Shown here one piece after another: positions 9,813 to 20,386 of a DNA stretch of 64,000 nt (position 1 is the stretch's first letter; every line of letters begins with the position of its first letter). A program made the translations under genes and the position numbers. The stretch is from NCBI GenBank assembly GCA_011316305.1, contig SAUG01000002.1, positions 558,001 through 622,000 on the forward strand. Direction: 5' to 3'. The DNA comes from Rusavskia elegans (Eukaryota; Ascomycota; Lecanoromycetes; Teloschistales; Teloschistaceae). The notes under the pieces are model-generated. The model was not told the origin of the DNA. It did not search any database and was given only the letters and a program-made list of their open reading frames with translations.

Positions 9813-12572
9813 ATGGAAGACCCGGATGTGTTTCGCCATGACAAGCATTCCCGGAATATTGTAGAGAAGCATCAGCAATTACCACCTACACCGCCGGGCT
9901 CGGACGATAATGCTTCCACCACTAGCACGCAACCAGAAGACGTCGAGATTCCATTGCCTCCACCCACAAATGTCCCAAGTCAAGTACTTGACCAAGATAA
10001 GAAGACGCCAGACGCTCATGTTCCACGAGATCCGAGACTGATCCGGCTCACCGGCGTTCATCCGTTCAACGTCGAAGCACCACTTTCTGCACTGTTTAAC
10101 GAGGGATTTCTCACCACCCCCGAACTCTTCTACGTGCGAAACCATGGGGCCGTCCCCGAGGTCAAGGAAGCCGATATACCTGACTGGGAGTTCAGCGTCG
10201 AAGGGTATGCTGGCCTTTTGAGAGTGGCGACATCCTGTCTGACTCCGAATCTATAGGCTTGTCGAGAGGCCCTTGAGCATAACATTACGACAGCTCATCG
10301 CCGGGTACGAACAGATAACCTGCCCCATAACATTGGTATGCGCCGGTAACCGACGAAAGGAGCAGAATCAGGTCAGAAAGAGCAAGGGATTCTCTTGGGG
10401 AGCTGCAGGTGTTTCCACAGCATTGTTCACCGGCGTAGCAATGGCGGATCTGATACGCAAAGCACGTCCCATAAGGAAGGCAAGGTATGTTTGCATGGAA
10501 GGTGCAGATAAACTGGTACGCTTACTCTCCACCGAGTCAAGGATGGGTGGGAGACGTTTGCTGATTGCCTGTAATTCTAGCCCAACGGGTTTTACGGCAC
10601 ATCTGTCAAGCTGAATTGGGTTATGGATCCCAATAGGGGTATGATGCTAGCTCACAAGATGAATGGCGAGATGCTCCGGCCAGACCATGGTAAACCGTTG
10701 CGAGCCGTGATACCCGGACAGATCGGTGGTCGCAGTGTCAAATGGTTAAAGAAGCTGATTGTCACCTCGGAACCGAGCAACAACTGGTACCATATTTATG
10801 ACAACCGCGTATTGCCTACAATGATCAGTCCGGAGGAATCCGCAAACAATCCGAAATGGTGGACAGACGACCGATATGCCATCTACGACCTCAGTGTTAA
10901 CTCGGCGACTGCATATCCCGCTCACGAAGAACAGTTGAGTCTTGTAGGTGGGCCTACCAGCTATGTGGCAAAAGGATATGCCTACGGTGGTGGTGGACGT
11001 AGAGTTACACGAGTCGAGCTCTCTCTGGATAAAGGCAAATCTTGGAGGCTGGCAAAGATCGAGTATCCGGAAGACAAATACCGTGATGCGGAGCAACACT
11101 TGTATGGTGGGCGTTTGGATATGTCATGGCGAGAAAGCTGCTTCTGTTGGTGTTTTTGGTCTTTGGATATACCCGTGGCGGATCTGGCGAGTTCACAAGA
11201 TCTGCTTGTACGAGCGATGGACGAGAGCATGCACATGCAACCTCGAGACATGTACTGGAGCGTGCTGGGAATGATGAACAACCCTTGGTTCAGGGTGACG
11301 ATAAGTCGAGAAGGAGATTTCCTCAGATTCGAGCATCCGACGCAACCAGCCTTGATGCCTGGAGGGTGGATGGAGCGGGTCAAGAAAGCAGGCGGGAATC
11401 TAGCGAATGGATACTGGGGGGAGAAGCTGGGGGGTGAGGATGGCGAGGAGACCGTTCCCGAGGCAGCAAAGGAGGTCCCAATGAAGAAGGAGGGTCTCAG
11501 CCGATCGATCACCATCGATGAGTTACGAAAACACGATGACGAAAACGATCCATGGTTCGTCATCAACAACGAGGTCTATTCAGGGACATCCTTCATGAAA
11601 GAGCATCCTGGAGGAGCCCAATCTATCATTAGCGCTGCCGGCCTGGACACAACTGACGAATTCATGGCCATCCATAGTGAGACGGCCAAGTCTATGATGC
11701 CAGGCTACCACATTGGCACACTGGACGCTGCTGCACAAAAGACGCTGAGCGAGCCGGAGATGCACCCTGTCAGCGACAGCGGCGAGCCAGAGCCCACGTT
11801 CCTGCGATCCCGGGCTTGGACGACAGCACCGCTCCACTCCAAACAAATCATCAGTAGTGACACCCGAGTCTTCACATTCCGCCTAGCTCACGAAGGGCAA
11901 ACCATTGGTCTCCCTATTGGTCAGCATCTTATGATTCGTCTGCGTGACCCTGTGTCCCGGGAAGCCATTATACGCTCTTACACACCCATCTCAGACCCTC
12001 AGAAAACCGGGTACCTGGATGTCCTGGTCAAAGTTTACTTTGATACAACAGCAGCCAAAGGAGGCAGGATGAGTCAAGCATTGGATGCCCTACCGATCGG
12101 CCATGGGGTTGACTTCAAAGGCCCCATAGGAAAGTTTGAATACCTAGGCCACGGGCTGTGCACCATCAGCGGTACGGAGAGGAGGGTCCGGAAATTTGTG
12201 ATGATTTGTGCAGGCAGTGGTGTTACGCCAATCTTTCAAGTATTCCGGGCTGTCATGAAGGACAGATCGGATCCAACGACTTGCACAGTACTGAACGGGA
12301 ATCGATTGGTCGAAGACATTCTGTGCAAGGAAGATCTGGACGCTCTCGCCAAAGGAAACGAGGATCGGGCCAACGTGCTGTATACTTTGACTAAGGCGGC
12401 TGATGAATGGCAAGGTCTGCGAGGAAGGATTGACGGCAAGCTGGTAGAAAAACATTGTCCGAGGGACGAGGAATCGTTGGTACTGATCTGCGGGCCGGAG
12501 GCATTGGAAAAAGCTATCCATATTGCGTTACGACAGCAAGGGTGGGAGGACGACCAGCTATTGTTCTTTTGA
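9813..12572 (+). CDS. niaD: Assimilatory nitrate reductase [NAD(P)H]
   Basis: Exons are 9813-10204, 10257-10515 and 10581-12572, with introns of 52 and 65 bp, giving about 880 aa, normal for fungal NiaD. It reduces nitrate to nitrite, the step before niiA. Domains in order: a molybdopterin (sulfite-oxidase-like) domain with TCPITLVCAGNRRKEQ holding the Mo-ligand cysteine, ending near GMMNNPWFRV; a cytochrome b5 domain with the heme motif HPGGAQSI; then an FAD domain (RSYTPIS) and an NAD(P)H-binding domain (CAGSGVTPIFQV, ending DDQLLFF). The N-terminal ~60 residues are Pro/Ser/Thr-rich as is common in fungi. No nitrate transporter (crnA/nrtA) gene is adjacent. Confidence 0.97.
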
Positions 12573-13069
12573 GTCTCTCATGTCCTCTGGTCGATCTTGG
12601 AGTCTTCCAAGGCGTCGAATGCCCAGCCTGCCGAACAGATAGATACCAAGGAGTATCAAGTACAAGCACGGAGTATCGAATAATACGAAGCAGGGGCACG
12701 CAAAAGCACGGAAGAAATATGATCTGTGTATACCCCCTTGTAGGAATGGACGTGATGCTTATAATGAGACCACGTTACTCTTCTATTAAAGAATGCATGA
12801 ACCGTGCGACTCCACAGCGTTCCGCAGACACCTGATTTCCTACCTTCTTCAGAGTACCTATAACAACAGCCTTCTGTCGTCGTGCTTTGCATGGGATGAA
12901 AACAGGCATCCCTAACGGGCCTAGTCTGGATTTTTACCTCGGCTGCGGGGAGCATGGGGAATGAATGGAGGATGAAGTAACTAATTCCCCTCTCACCAAC
13001 TTCTCCAGATTTTGATTTCCTTTCTTGCCTTCTACAGCAGTACTTCTAGCCGCAGACCATTATCACGAA
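12573..13069. other. niaD 3' flank and thiolase promoter
   Basis: No gene is visible in these 497 bp. The thiolase-proximal part is pyrimidine-rich and contains the CCTCGG box listed separately. Confidence 0.6.
12937..12942 (+). promoter_or_regulatory. CCTCGG (FarA/FarB-type fatty-acid response box) upstream of thiolase
   Basis: CCTCGG lies about 130 bp upstream of the thiolase start. This hexamer is the known core site of the FarA/FarB regulators of fatty-acid catabolism in Aspergillus. A single hexamer can occur by chance, but the same motif appears twice before the carnitine acetyltransferase gene in this window. Confidence 0.45.
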
Positions 13070-14438
13070 ATGGCCACTGAAAGGCTCAACTCTATCCTGA
13101 GCCATCTGACCCCTACCAAAAGCGGCCTCTCGGCAATGTAAGGAACCTTGGAAGCCTGCTCCAACAACGATCGACTACTGACTACTGGTAAACAGAACTC
13201 AAAAGAACCCCGACGATGTTGTTATCACCCTGGCTATACGTACCCCTCTTGCCAAGGGCTTCAAGGGCGGGTTCAAAGACACACAACTCGACTATCTCAT
13301 CTACTCTCTGTTGAAGAAGGTCATCCAAAAATCCAATATCGATCCGCAAATGGTCGAAGATATATGTCTGGGAAACGTACGGAAATCTCTGAGCTCGAGA
13401 ATGCCAAAGGAAACATGTTCACGAGTGCTATAGGTCAATGATAGCAAAGCCGCCTACACTATTCGAGCTGCTTCCCTCGCCGCAGGTTTTCCTAACACCG
13501 CTGCCGCCTCGTCCGTCAACCGTTTTTGCTCCTCCGGTCTCAAAGCCACCCAAGACATTGCCAATCAAATTAGCCTAGGCAACATTGAGTGCGGCGTTGC
13601 CATTGGTGCTGAGATGATGTCGGCCGCGGGTGATCGAGTTCCTCAACCTTTCCATGAGGAGATCCTAAAGACACAGGAAGCAGCCGACTGCATGCAGCCA
13701 ATGGGACAGACATCCGAGAATGTTGGCAAAGACTTCGATATTTCGAGAGAAGCACAGGACCGTTTTGCAGCTGAATCATACCAAAGGGCGGAGCGAGCAC
13801 AAAAAGCTGGTTGGTTCGACGATGAAATTGTGCCCATCACCACCACCGTCAAGGACCCGAAGTCTGGCGAAAAGAAGCAGGTCACGCTTACGAAAGACGA
13901 GGGACCGAGATGGGGAACCACGTACGAGAGTCTCAGTAAAATCCGCCCCGCCTTCCCGGATTATGGAGACAGGTCCACTGGTGGAAATTCGAGTCAGGTC
14001 ACCGACGGTGCTGCTGCGGTCCTCCTTATGAAGCGCTCCACAGCGCTGAAGATGAACCAACCTATTCTGGCCAAATACGTTGGAGCTACCGTCACCGGCC
14101 TTGCACCTCGAATAATGGGCATCGGTCCTTCGTTGGCGATCCCCAAATTGTTGGGCAAATACAACCTTTCATTGGATGACATCGACATCATCGAGCTGAA
14201 CGAAGCATTTGCCTCGATGGCTGTATACTGTGTCAAAACACTGGGTATCGATACCAGCAAGATGAACGTTAGAGGTGGCGCCATAGCGCTGGGGCACCCC
14301 CTAGGAGCTACAGGAACAAGACAGATATGCACTGGGCTGAGTGAATGCAGAAGACAGAAGAAGAAGGTATTACTGACGAGTATGTGCATCGGTACCGGTC
14401 AAGGTATGGCTGGTCTCTTCGTCAATGAGGTACTATGA
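13070..14438 (+). CDS. Peroxisomal 3-ketoacyl-CoA thiolase (PTS2-targeted)
   Basis: Exons are 13070-13137, 13196-13376 and 13434-14438, giving 417 aa. It is the POT1-type thiolase of peroxisomal beta-oxidation, cleaving 3-ketoacyl-CoA to acetyl-CoA. The N-terminus MATERLNSILSHL contains RLNSILSHL, a match to the PTS2 import signal [RK]-[LVI]-x5-[HQ]-[LA]. Catalytic motifs are VNRFCSSGL (acyl-accepting Cys), ELNEAFA, GGAIALGHPLGATG (His) and CIGTGQGMA (second Cys). The second intron (13377-13433) joins CLGN to VNDSKAAY. A FarA/FarB-like CCTCGG box lies upstream. Confidence 0.95.
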
Positions 14439-15050
14439 GCCCGATATACGACCTTGGGGTTCAAGCAGGCGTAAGCACATACATATTGAAGACTGGGCGG
14501 TCAGTGATGTAGTCTAGTCCCTTGTACATAACTTTCTTCTGCTACTTCCAAAACTCAGCACCTACATTCCTCTTCCTTCTGTCTCTGGCTTCTCGCGTTC
14601 CGTTCTCTTCCCCAGGTTGGTTTCCTTGATATATGTACAAACATTCCCACGGCCCCCCCCCCTCGTACATAAAACAAGAAATCTCTCATGTCTACTACTT
14701 TTGCTTTTATCATGATTGTTCATCCAGGTCCCACAACACGACTGATGACACGATACCTCTCCGCTATTCACCAATGGCAGAGCCAGCATGACCCATTCAT
14801 CCGCTGGCACCTTCACACTATGCCAGCAGTCACGCCATCAGACCCAACTCCGGTCCATGAAGTTATATGACACATCAAATATCCATCTCCCAAAATCCAG
14901 TACAAATAATAGACCGTTCAGTAAGCGAATCAAGTGAAAACAAGAACAAACAGAGACAAAAAAACAAATAATATACACAACCAGAACCCACTATCCATCC
15001 CCTCACATCCAATCTGGATTCTCATCACTCATCCCCGCGTCAGGCTACCC
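14439..15050. other. Intergenic, no gene seen
   Basis: The stretch contains a run of ten C (around 14651-14662) and pyrimidine-rich DNA but no convincing ORF, tRNA or repeat. It includes the thiolase 3' UTR. Confidence 0.5.
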
Positions 15051-15437
15051 ATGGCCACCAATACCAAGGAGATGAACACCAACGACGTCCTAATCGACAT
15101 CCACACCCGCCTCATCAACCTCACCCGTCGACTTGATATCGGTTTTGCCTCCCTCAACCTCGTCATGGCGCAGATCCAATTATCACTTATTACATACCAT
15201 GGATCAGTTGTGCCGACGACGCACGAGGACAGCAGTCAAGAATTAGCTGGGTTGAGGACGGATATGAAATCATTGATGGACGATGGAGCGGCGAGTCGGG
15301 CAATCGTGACGATGACGGAGGATGCGAGGGATAGGTTGAAGGGGCTTATGGAGGGGTTTGAAGAGGTCGTTGGGATTGTGGAAGGGTTGAGGATGGCTGG
15401 TGAGACGGGGAACAAGGATAAGCAACAAAGACGCTGA
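15051..15437 (+). CDS. Small hypothetical protein, 128 aa
   Basis: The ATG at 15051 sits in a good context (acccATGgcc), and the frame reads MATNTKEMNTNDVLIDIHTR and continues to a stop at 15435-15437. The frame is also open upstream to 14934, but that part is low-complexity and I do not use it. The product is mostly helical-looking and amphipathic, with no signal peptide or recognised motif, and ends in a basic tail (NKDKQQRR). It converges on COG3 with only 40 bp between stops. It could be a genuine lineage-restricted gene or a chance ORF; I do not recognise a family. Confidence 0.4.
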   Translation: MATNTKEMNTNDVLIDIHTRLINLTRRLDIGFASLNLVMAQIQLSLITYHGSVVPTTHEDSSQELAGLRTDMKSLMDDGAASRAIVTMTEDARDRLKGLMEGFEEVVGIVEGLRMAGETGNKDKQQRR

Positions 15438-15477
15438 AAGTCGCTCTCTTAAAGTACCATTGAGTCTCCCATCTTCG

Positions 15478-17731
15478 TCAAATCCCACCAACACCATCCC
15501 TCAAACCCTCGAAATACTCCCTCGTCTCCGCCGCCAACTTCCCCCCCGTATCCCCCACAATCGTCAAAATCAAACTATAGTTGTTCGCCAAGAACCTCTC
15601 CCTCTTCCTCTCGCCAGCACTACCGAACCCCTTACCCACTTTCGTCAAAAAAGCTTCGAATTCCCCTCTCAACCTCCCCAAACTATTACCCACGGGTTCA
15701 TCGTCGCCAGCATCCCTACTGAGCATCAGGATCCCCTGCAGGAATTGGCCAAACCGTTGCGTGAGCATGTGAGGCGCGGTAGATTGCTTGGATGCCGCGT
15801 CTGCGCCGTTCGAAGAAAGGCCTAGAGCCGACGCCGCCCCTCGCGTCGATATGGCGGAAGTTGCACGTTTGATGGATTCGGCGTGGATGTCCATGGCGAG
15901 TTGGAAGCGAGGCCATAGGAGCATGTTTGTGCCGTTGATGTGTCCATCTGCTACGGGGATTTTGCGGCGCTGGAGTTCAAAAGCGAACTGCTGGTTCAAG
16001 CGAACGCAGAGCAGGATGCCGAGGCAGTCATCGGAGGCTTCGACGAGGGATTTGGTAAAAGCGTGGCCGAGCGAGAAAGTGGGGGTGAAGATTGCTGAAA
16101 AGTGGCGGGATACGGTCTGGAAACCGATCGCTGGGGAGAAGAAGTTGGCGAGGAAGGAGTACTCAGCAGTTGCGTTGTCAACAAGGGCGAGATTGAAGTG
16201 AAGGAAGGGTGTTTCGACGTAGTGGGTTTGCTTGCTGTCTTCGGCGATGTGAGCGGGAAGCGCTGCTTGGTGGGATTGCTTTAACACTTCTGCACGGCGT
16301 CCGATAGCTAGGGCATCGTGTGAAATCTGGGATGGTTTGTGTGCAGGGGCTGTCTTCCGTAAGTTGGTGTCCCAATACGGTGGCCCATCTCGAGTGCGGA
16401 TCTTACCCCGATGAGCAGTTTGGTCAGCACCAATCGCATCATTCTTGTCGATCACAAAGAGGGAGATCTTCTCAAGAGCATTCTTGTACCGGGTGAAATT
16501 ACTGAGGTAGTACCAACGCATCGTATTGATATATGCTTGTCCAATTTCTTCCCCAAGGACCGCGTGGTGTCTCGCAAGGAAACCGTACAGCTCCTTGTAC
16601 CGAATGAATGACTGTTGCTGGATGATTTGGGCGTTAATATTGGGGGACCGCAGGGCCTTTATTTGCGAGACGAAAAAGTCTCTGATTCGTTCGATAGCCT
16701 GGAGACTCTTTAGCATTGAGTTGACGAAGCACCATCTGGACAATACCTTGTTGCTCAGGTCATCCAATAGCGGTTCTAGGTCTGATATGGCCAGGCTTCT
16801 GTTCGGCGTTTGAGACGCACGGTGTATCATCGCTGACCGCTTGTCCAACTCCTGGAGTGCTTTGACCCAGGACTGGTCGATTGGGCCTTCTGAGATGGTG
16901 CTGACAACCTCTGGCGATATTACCACGTCTTCTATTGCCGGCCCTAGAAGGGTTTCGACCACCTTACGATTCTCCAATCTAGTGTTCATGGCTGTGGATC
17001 GGGATTGTAAGGTCTCAATTTCAGCAGATACTGCGCCCAGGTCTTGCTGAAAGCTCGTTAAGGAGTTTTGGACCGACTTGAGAACATCGTCGCAGGCCTT
17101 GGAAAAATCAGTGTCCTTGGACAATTCAAGAGGGAAAGTGGGCGATGAATACCAGTATTGACTTGTGTAGATCTTCGAATTTGTCCTTCTCAGCCTCATC
17201 TGGTGACTTTGCTCAGTTATACTCTAGCCAGAAATCCTGGAGAGGACATACGTACTCACATTCCTCGACAGTCTGACTAGCATAGCGACGTGACTCCTCT
17301 ATCCTGGCCTGGCCAGCATCTTGAGCGAATGCATCCAGACCTTGTCCCTGAAAATCAATATCCACATCCAGATTCGTGGGCCTTTGATCCCGGGGAACAA
17401 TTTCTCTGTCTTCCTGCCCATCTCCTCCTTTGTCCTTCCTCTTTCCTAGTAGAATTCCTAATGCATCCAGGGGGTCAACGACATCTGGCGGAGCAGCGAT
17501 TTCCTGTCTGAGGGAAGATCCATTGGCCAGCTGAGGCGAGTTCAGGGAAGTTGTAGAACTGTTCGCCCTCGAGACTAGACCAAGTGACGAGGTACGAGGG
17601 CCGTAAGAAGGTCTAGGATTGTTGTTGGGTGCAAGGTGACTTGAGCGGCGCGGAGCAGGCGAGTATGATCGATTCGGAACAGAGGATGAAGCTGAGGGCG
17701 TGGATTGCCCGGAGAGCCGCTCAAGCCACAT
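15478..17731 (-). CDS. COG3: Conserved oligomeric Golgi complex subunit 3
   Basis: Exons are 17731-17260, 17199-17153 (47 nt) and 17097-15478, giving about 712 aa. The joins read QTVEE|YEAEKDKFEDLHKSIL and then ACDDVLKSVQNSLTSF, matching the N-terminal coiled-coil segment of COG3/Sec34. Further support is the COG3 core around SFIRYKELYGFLARHHAVLG and TMRWYYLSNFTRYKNALEKI. COG3 is a core subunit of the lobe A tethering complex for retrograde vesicles at the Golgi. The first ~120 residues are Ser/Pro-rich and disordered, as is usual in fungi. The last intron ends in AAG, which is acceptable but less common, so that junction is the least certain. Confidence 0.88.
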
Positions 17732-17969
17732 GATGGACTACCAGCTAACGAATGTGGGATCCGATGTCAACCTACAGTCAGACATTGCTCGTTGGTGAAG
17801 ATGCTTGGTACAGTACAGCCCAAAGACAAGTCCTTCGACATCTAGTGATGCAAACCTTACGCGCTTATGTCGAGTTTACTCTATGCAAAGCTTGGCATCT
17901 TTAATGAATACACTTCCTCATTATTGGATGTAGCAACGAATGAAGGGCTGTTGACTGAGCCGGGCCAAT

Positions 17970-18632
17970 CTAGTCTTCTATTCCTAGAATATCCATAGCA
18001 AGCAAAACCCGTATGTCTCCCATCACCATTACCGCGACTTGAAAAGCCCCAATCAAGATCATCGCCACCATATCCAGCATATACTCCGCAAAGTTCAGCA
18101 ATACCTTTGCCAAGATGTCCTCAGTAAAGCCGTGTCCATGGGCATTTGCAGCTGTGAGCTTTAACGCGCCGTAAGCGATGACCAGCTTCTGCGGTGGGGG
18201 ACTTAAACGACGCTCTGCAGTTAGGACAACGGTCAAATTGCGATAGAATTCCGTGGTATGGCGGTATGCAAGAGCCGAGGAGGCAATCACATCCGCCTGG
18301 GAGAAGACAAAGCGAAGGCCGGAAGCCGTTAGGTCGGATACGAGAGAACGGTGGGAACTTCTGGATGATGATGATGATAGCGAGCGATGCTCAAATTTGG
18401 AGGATTCTCGTTCATCGCGATGCCTCCCAGAGGAAAATGAGTATGCGGCGAGCGATATTCCGGACTTATGTGATATAGGTGAAACCGAAACGGAGTCTTT
18501 GAGGCCAACGCCACTGAAGGCTACAACTCGTGGCATACTTAATAGTAAATTAACGACAGCGATGACGACCCCAACCCGAAAGGTTGAGCAGCTGAAATCC
18601 AACGCATCGCGAAAAGAAGGAAAGAATACCAT
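17970..18632 (-). CDS. Hypothetical protein with hydrophobic N- and C-terminal segments
   Basis: An uninterrupted 220-codon frame starts MVFFPSFRDALDFSCSTFRV. It has a hydrophobic stretch at ~20-40 (VGVVIAVVNLLLSM), a Ser/Arg-rich middle (~75-95) and a hydrophobic C-terminal segment (DMVAMILIGAFQVAVMVMGD). The layout suggests a membrane-associated protein. I recognise no family. It lies 238 bp upstream of COG3 on the same strand. An antisense frame overlaps it, so coding status rests on length and composition only. Confidence 0.45.
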   Translation of the reverse strand: MVFFPSFRDALDFSCSTFRVGVVIAVVNLLLSMPRVVAFSGVGLKDSVSVSPISHKSGISLAAYSFSSGRHRDERESSKFEHRSLSSSSSRSSHRSLVSDLTASGLRFVFSQADVIASSALAYRHTTEFYRNLTVVLTAERRLSPPPQKLVIAYGALKLTAANAHGHGFTEDILAKVLLNFAEYMLDMVAMILIGAFQVAVMVMGDIRVLLAMDILGIED

Positions 18633-19155
18633 ACTAGTCCATCTGGCAACGACTCGTTCCAGTATATGCTAATGGGACAATCTGAAGGTAATGGCTCTAA
18701 AGAAAAAAGCTCGTAGACGCCTATTTAAAGAGAAACAGGATGAAAAGCGGTATAGAGATAGAGGTAAAGAGATAGGCGCACTGCTTGCGCAATGAAACAA
18801 GCGACACAGCGTTCAGGGTCCTATTACTTGGAACTCTACCTATTCGAAATGCCATCGCATAGAGCAGTTATCAAGAATTCGTTCGGGCACAGAAGGCTCT
18901 CAAGATCTTCATTTCGTCCCAATTCCATCGGACTCCTTAAGAGCATGTGATTGGTGACTCGAGAAGCCGTTACTTCCACACCCACTTTGCCGTAATGGGA
19001 TAAGATTTCTTTTCCTCCCCGCCAATTTCGAGGTCCACAAAATTCATTCTTCGATACTCAAGGTATCACAACCTCCTCACCACATTCGATCACCTTTCAG
19101 CTACTTCCTACCCGTGCTTCTTTTCAGTTGCTATCGTCTACGTTACAACCTAATC
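18633..19155. other. Divergent intergenic region before eIF5A, no gene seen
   Basis: No ORF above background is present. The part next to eIF5A is pyrimidine-rich (TTTCCTCCCC, ACAACCTCCTCACC), typical of highly expressed fungal promoters and leaders. Confidence 0.5.
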
Positions 19156-19853
19156 ATGGCCGATGATGCGCAGGTACGCAACCCCTTCCCTCTTTCGTGG
19201 GAATGCCCTTACCGCCCCACATGCTCGAGGAACCTTTTTCACCGCATTGCTGCGCTGACTTTGCTGACCTTTTTCGTCGCAGCACGAGCACACCTTCGAG
19301 AGCGTCGATGCTGGCGCCTCGACCACCTACCCTATGCAATGTTCCGCTTTGAGAAAGAACGGTTTTGTCTGCATCAAGAACCGTCCCTGCAAGATCGTCG
19401 ACATGTCCACCTCCAAGACCGGCAAGCACGGCCACGCCAAGGTCCATCTCGTCGCTATCGACATCTTCACCGGCAAGAAACTCGAAGATCTCTGCCCCTC
19501 CACCCACAACATGGATGTCCCTAACGTCCAGCGCAAGGAATACCAGTTGGTCAGTGGAAGCTCGACGTCAACTTCTGCGCAAGCGCCGCTGACCGTTCCC
19601 AGCTTGATATTTCCGACGATGGATTCCTTTCCCTCATGTCTGACGACGGTGACACCAAGGACGACGTCAAGGTCCCCGAAGGCGAAGTGGGTGATAGGAT
19701 TGAAAAACTCTTCAAACAGGAGGAGAAGGATCTCAGTACGTTTGTCAACATTTATGATGATGCTTGCCTATACTGACCTCTACAGATGTCATTGTTCTTA
19801 CTTCCATGGGCGAAGAAGTTGCCATCGAAGCCAAGGAAGCCCCCCGCGGTTGA
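19156..19853 (+). CDS. Translation factor eIF5A (hypusine-containing)
   Basis: Exons are 19156-19173, 19283-19549, 19603-19735 and 19786-19853, giving 161 aa, the usual eIF5A size. The first exon codes only MADDAQ before a 109-bp intron. Exon 2 contains [19 protein letters not shown]; the lysine of GKHGHAK is the deoxyhypusine/hypusine site. The C-terminal OB-fold part ends [19 protein letters not shown]. eIF5A binds the ribosomal E site and relieves stalling (polyproline) and helps termination. It is the first of several translation-related genes in this part of the window. Confidence 0.97.
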
Positions 19854-20386
19854 GGTCCCGCATCGATCACGCCCGATAACGCCTCTATACAATGATGGGA
19901 ATGATTTTTGCACAATGGACAACTTGTCGATATGTCTCAATGAGAGGTGCGTGTAGGCATTCGAGGTTCGAACCCGAAGCTGCATCGCGCTTGTTGTAGC
20001 TGCAAATCGCTTGTATGGTTCTCTCTGGGTTCTACTGGCCTTGGAATCCGGCATTGATCTTATGAAGGTTTCGGCGACATGGCATAGATTCTGCATGGGC
20101 GGTAACGATGGGGACGAAATGCATGTAGAAAAGAAAATAGTCAAATATACCCACCCATTGAAGGTTCCTTAACAGCTCTGCAATTTTGACGTAGGTGTGC
20201 CTGAGTTATTGATGACACCGAAGTCGATGGTTCGACTTCCGCCTACTATGTAACCGAAGACTTCGAGGCAACGGTGGTCTCCAGTCAGACAGATATTGTT
20301 GTTAAATTCTCTCAACCAGCGATTGGATATAGAATGCGCTCCGTACGCCAACATTGCTCTGTGCCATTCATTTTCTTGGGCCAGTC
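19854..20386. other. eIF5A 3' flank and RRN7 upstream region
   Basis: No gene is visible. A GGTTCGAACC-type palindromic stretch (19963-19975) resembles a tRNA B-box but lacks the rest of a tRNA (see rejected items). Confidence 0.5.

Noticed and set aside
19950..20000. tRNA-like T-arm (GGGTTCGAACCTCGA on the minus strand) after eIF5A
   Set aside because: The T stem can form with one G-U pair, but no matching acceptor stem, D-arm or anticodon arm is found at the right distance on either side.
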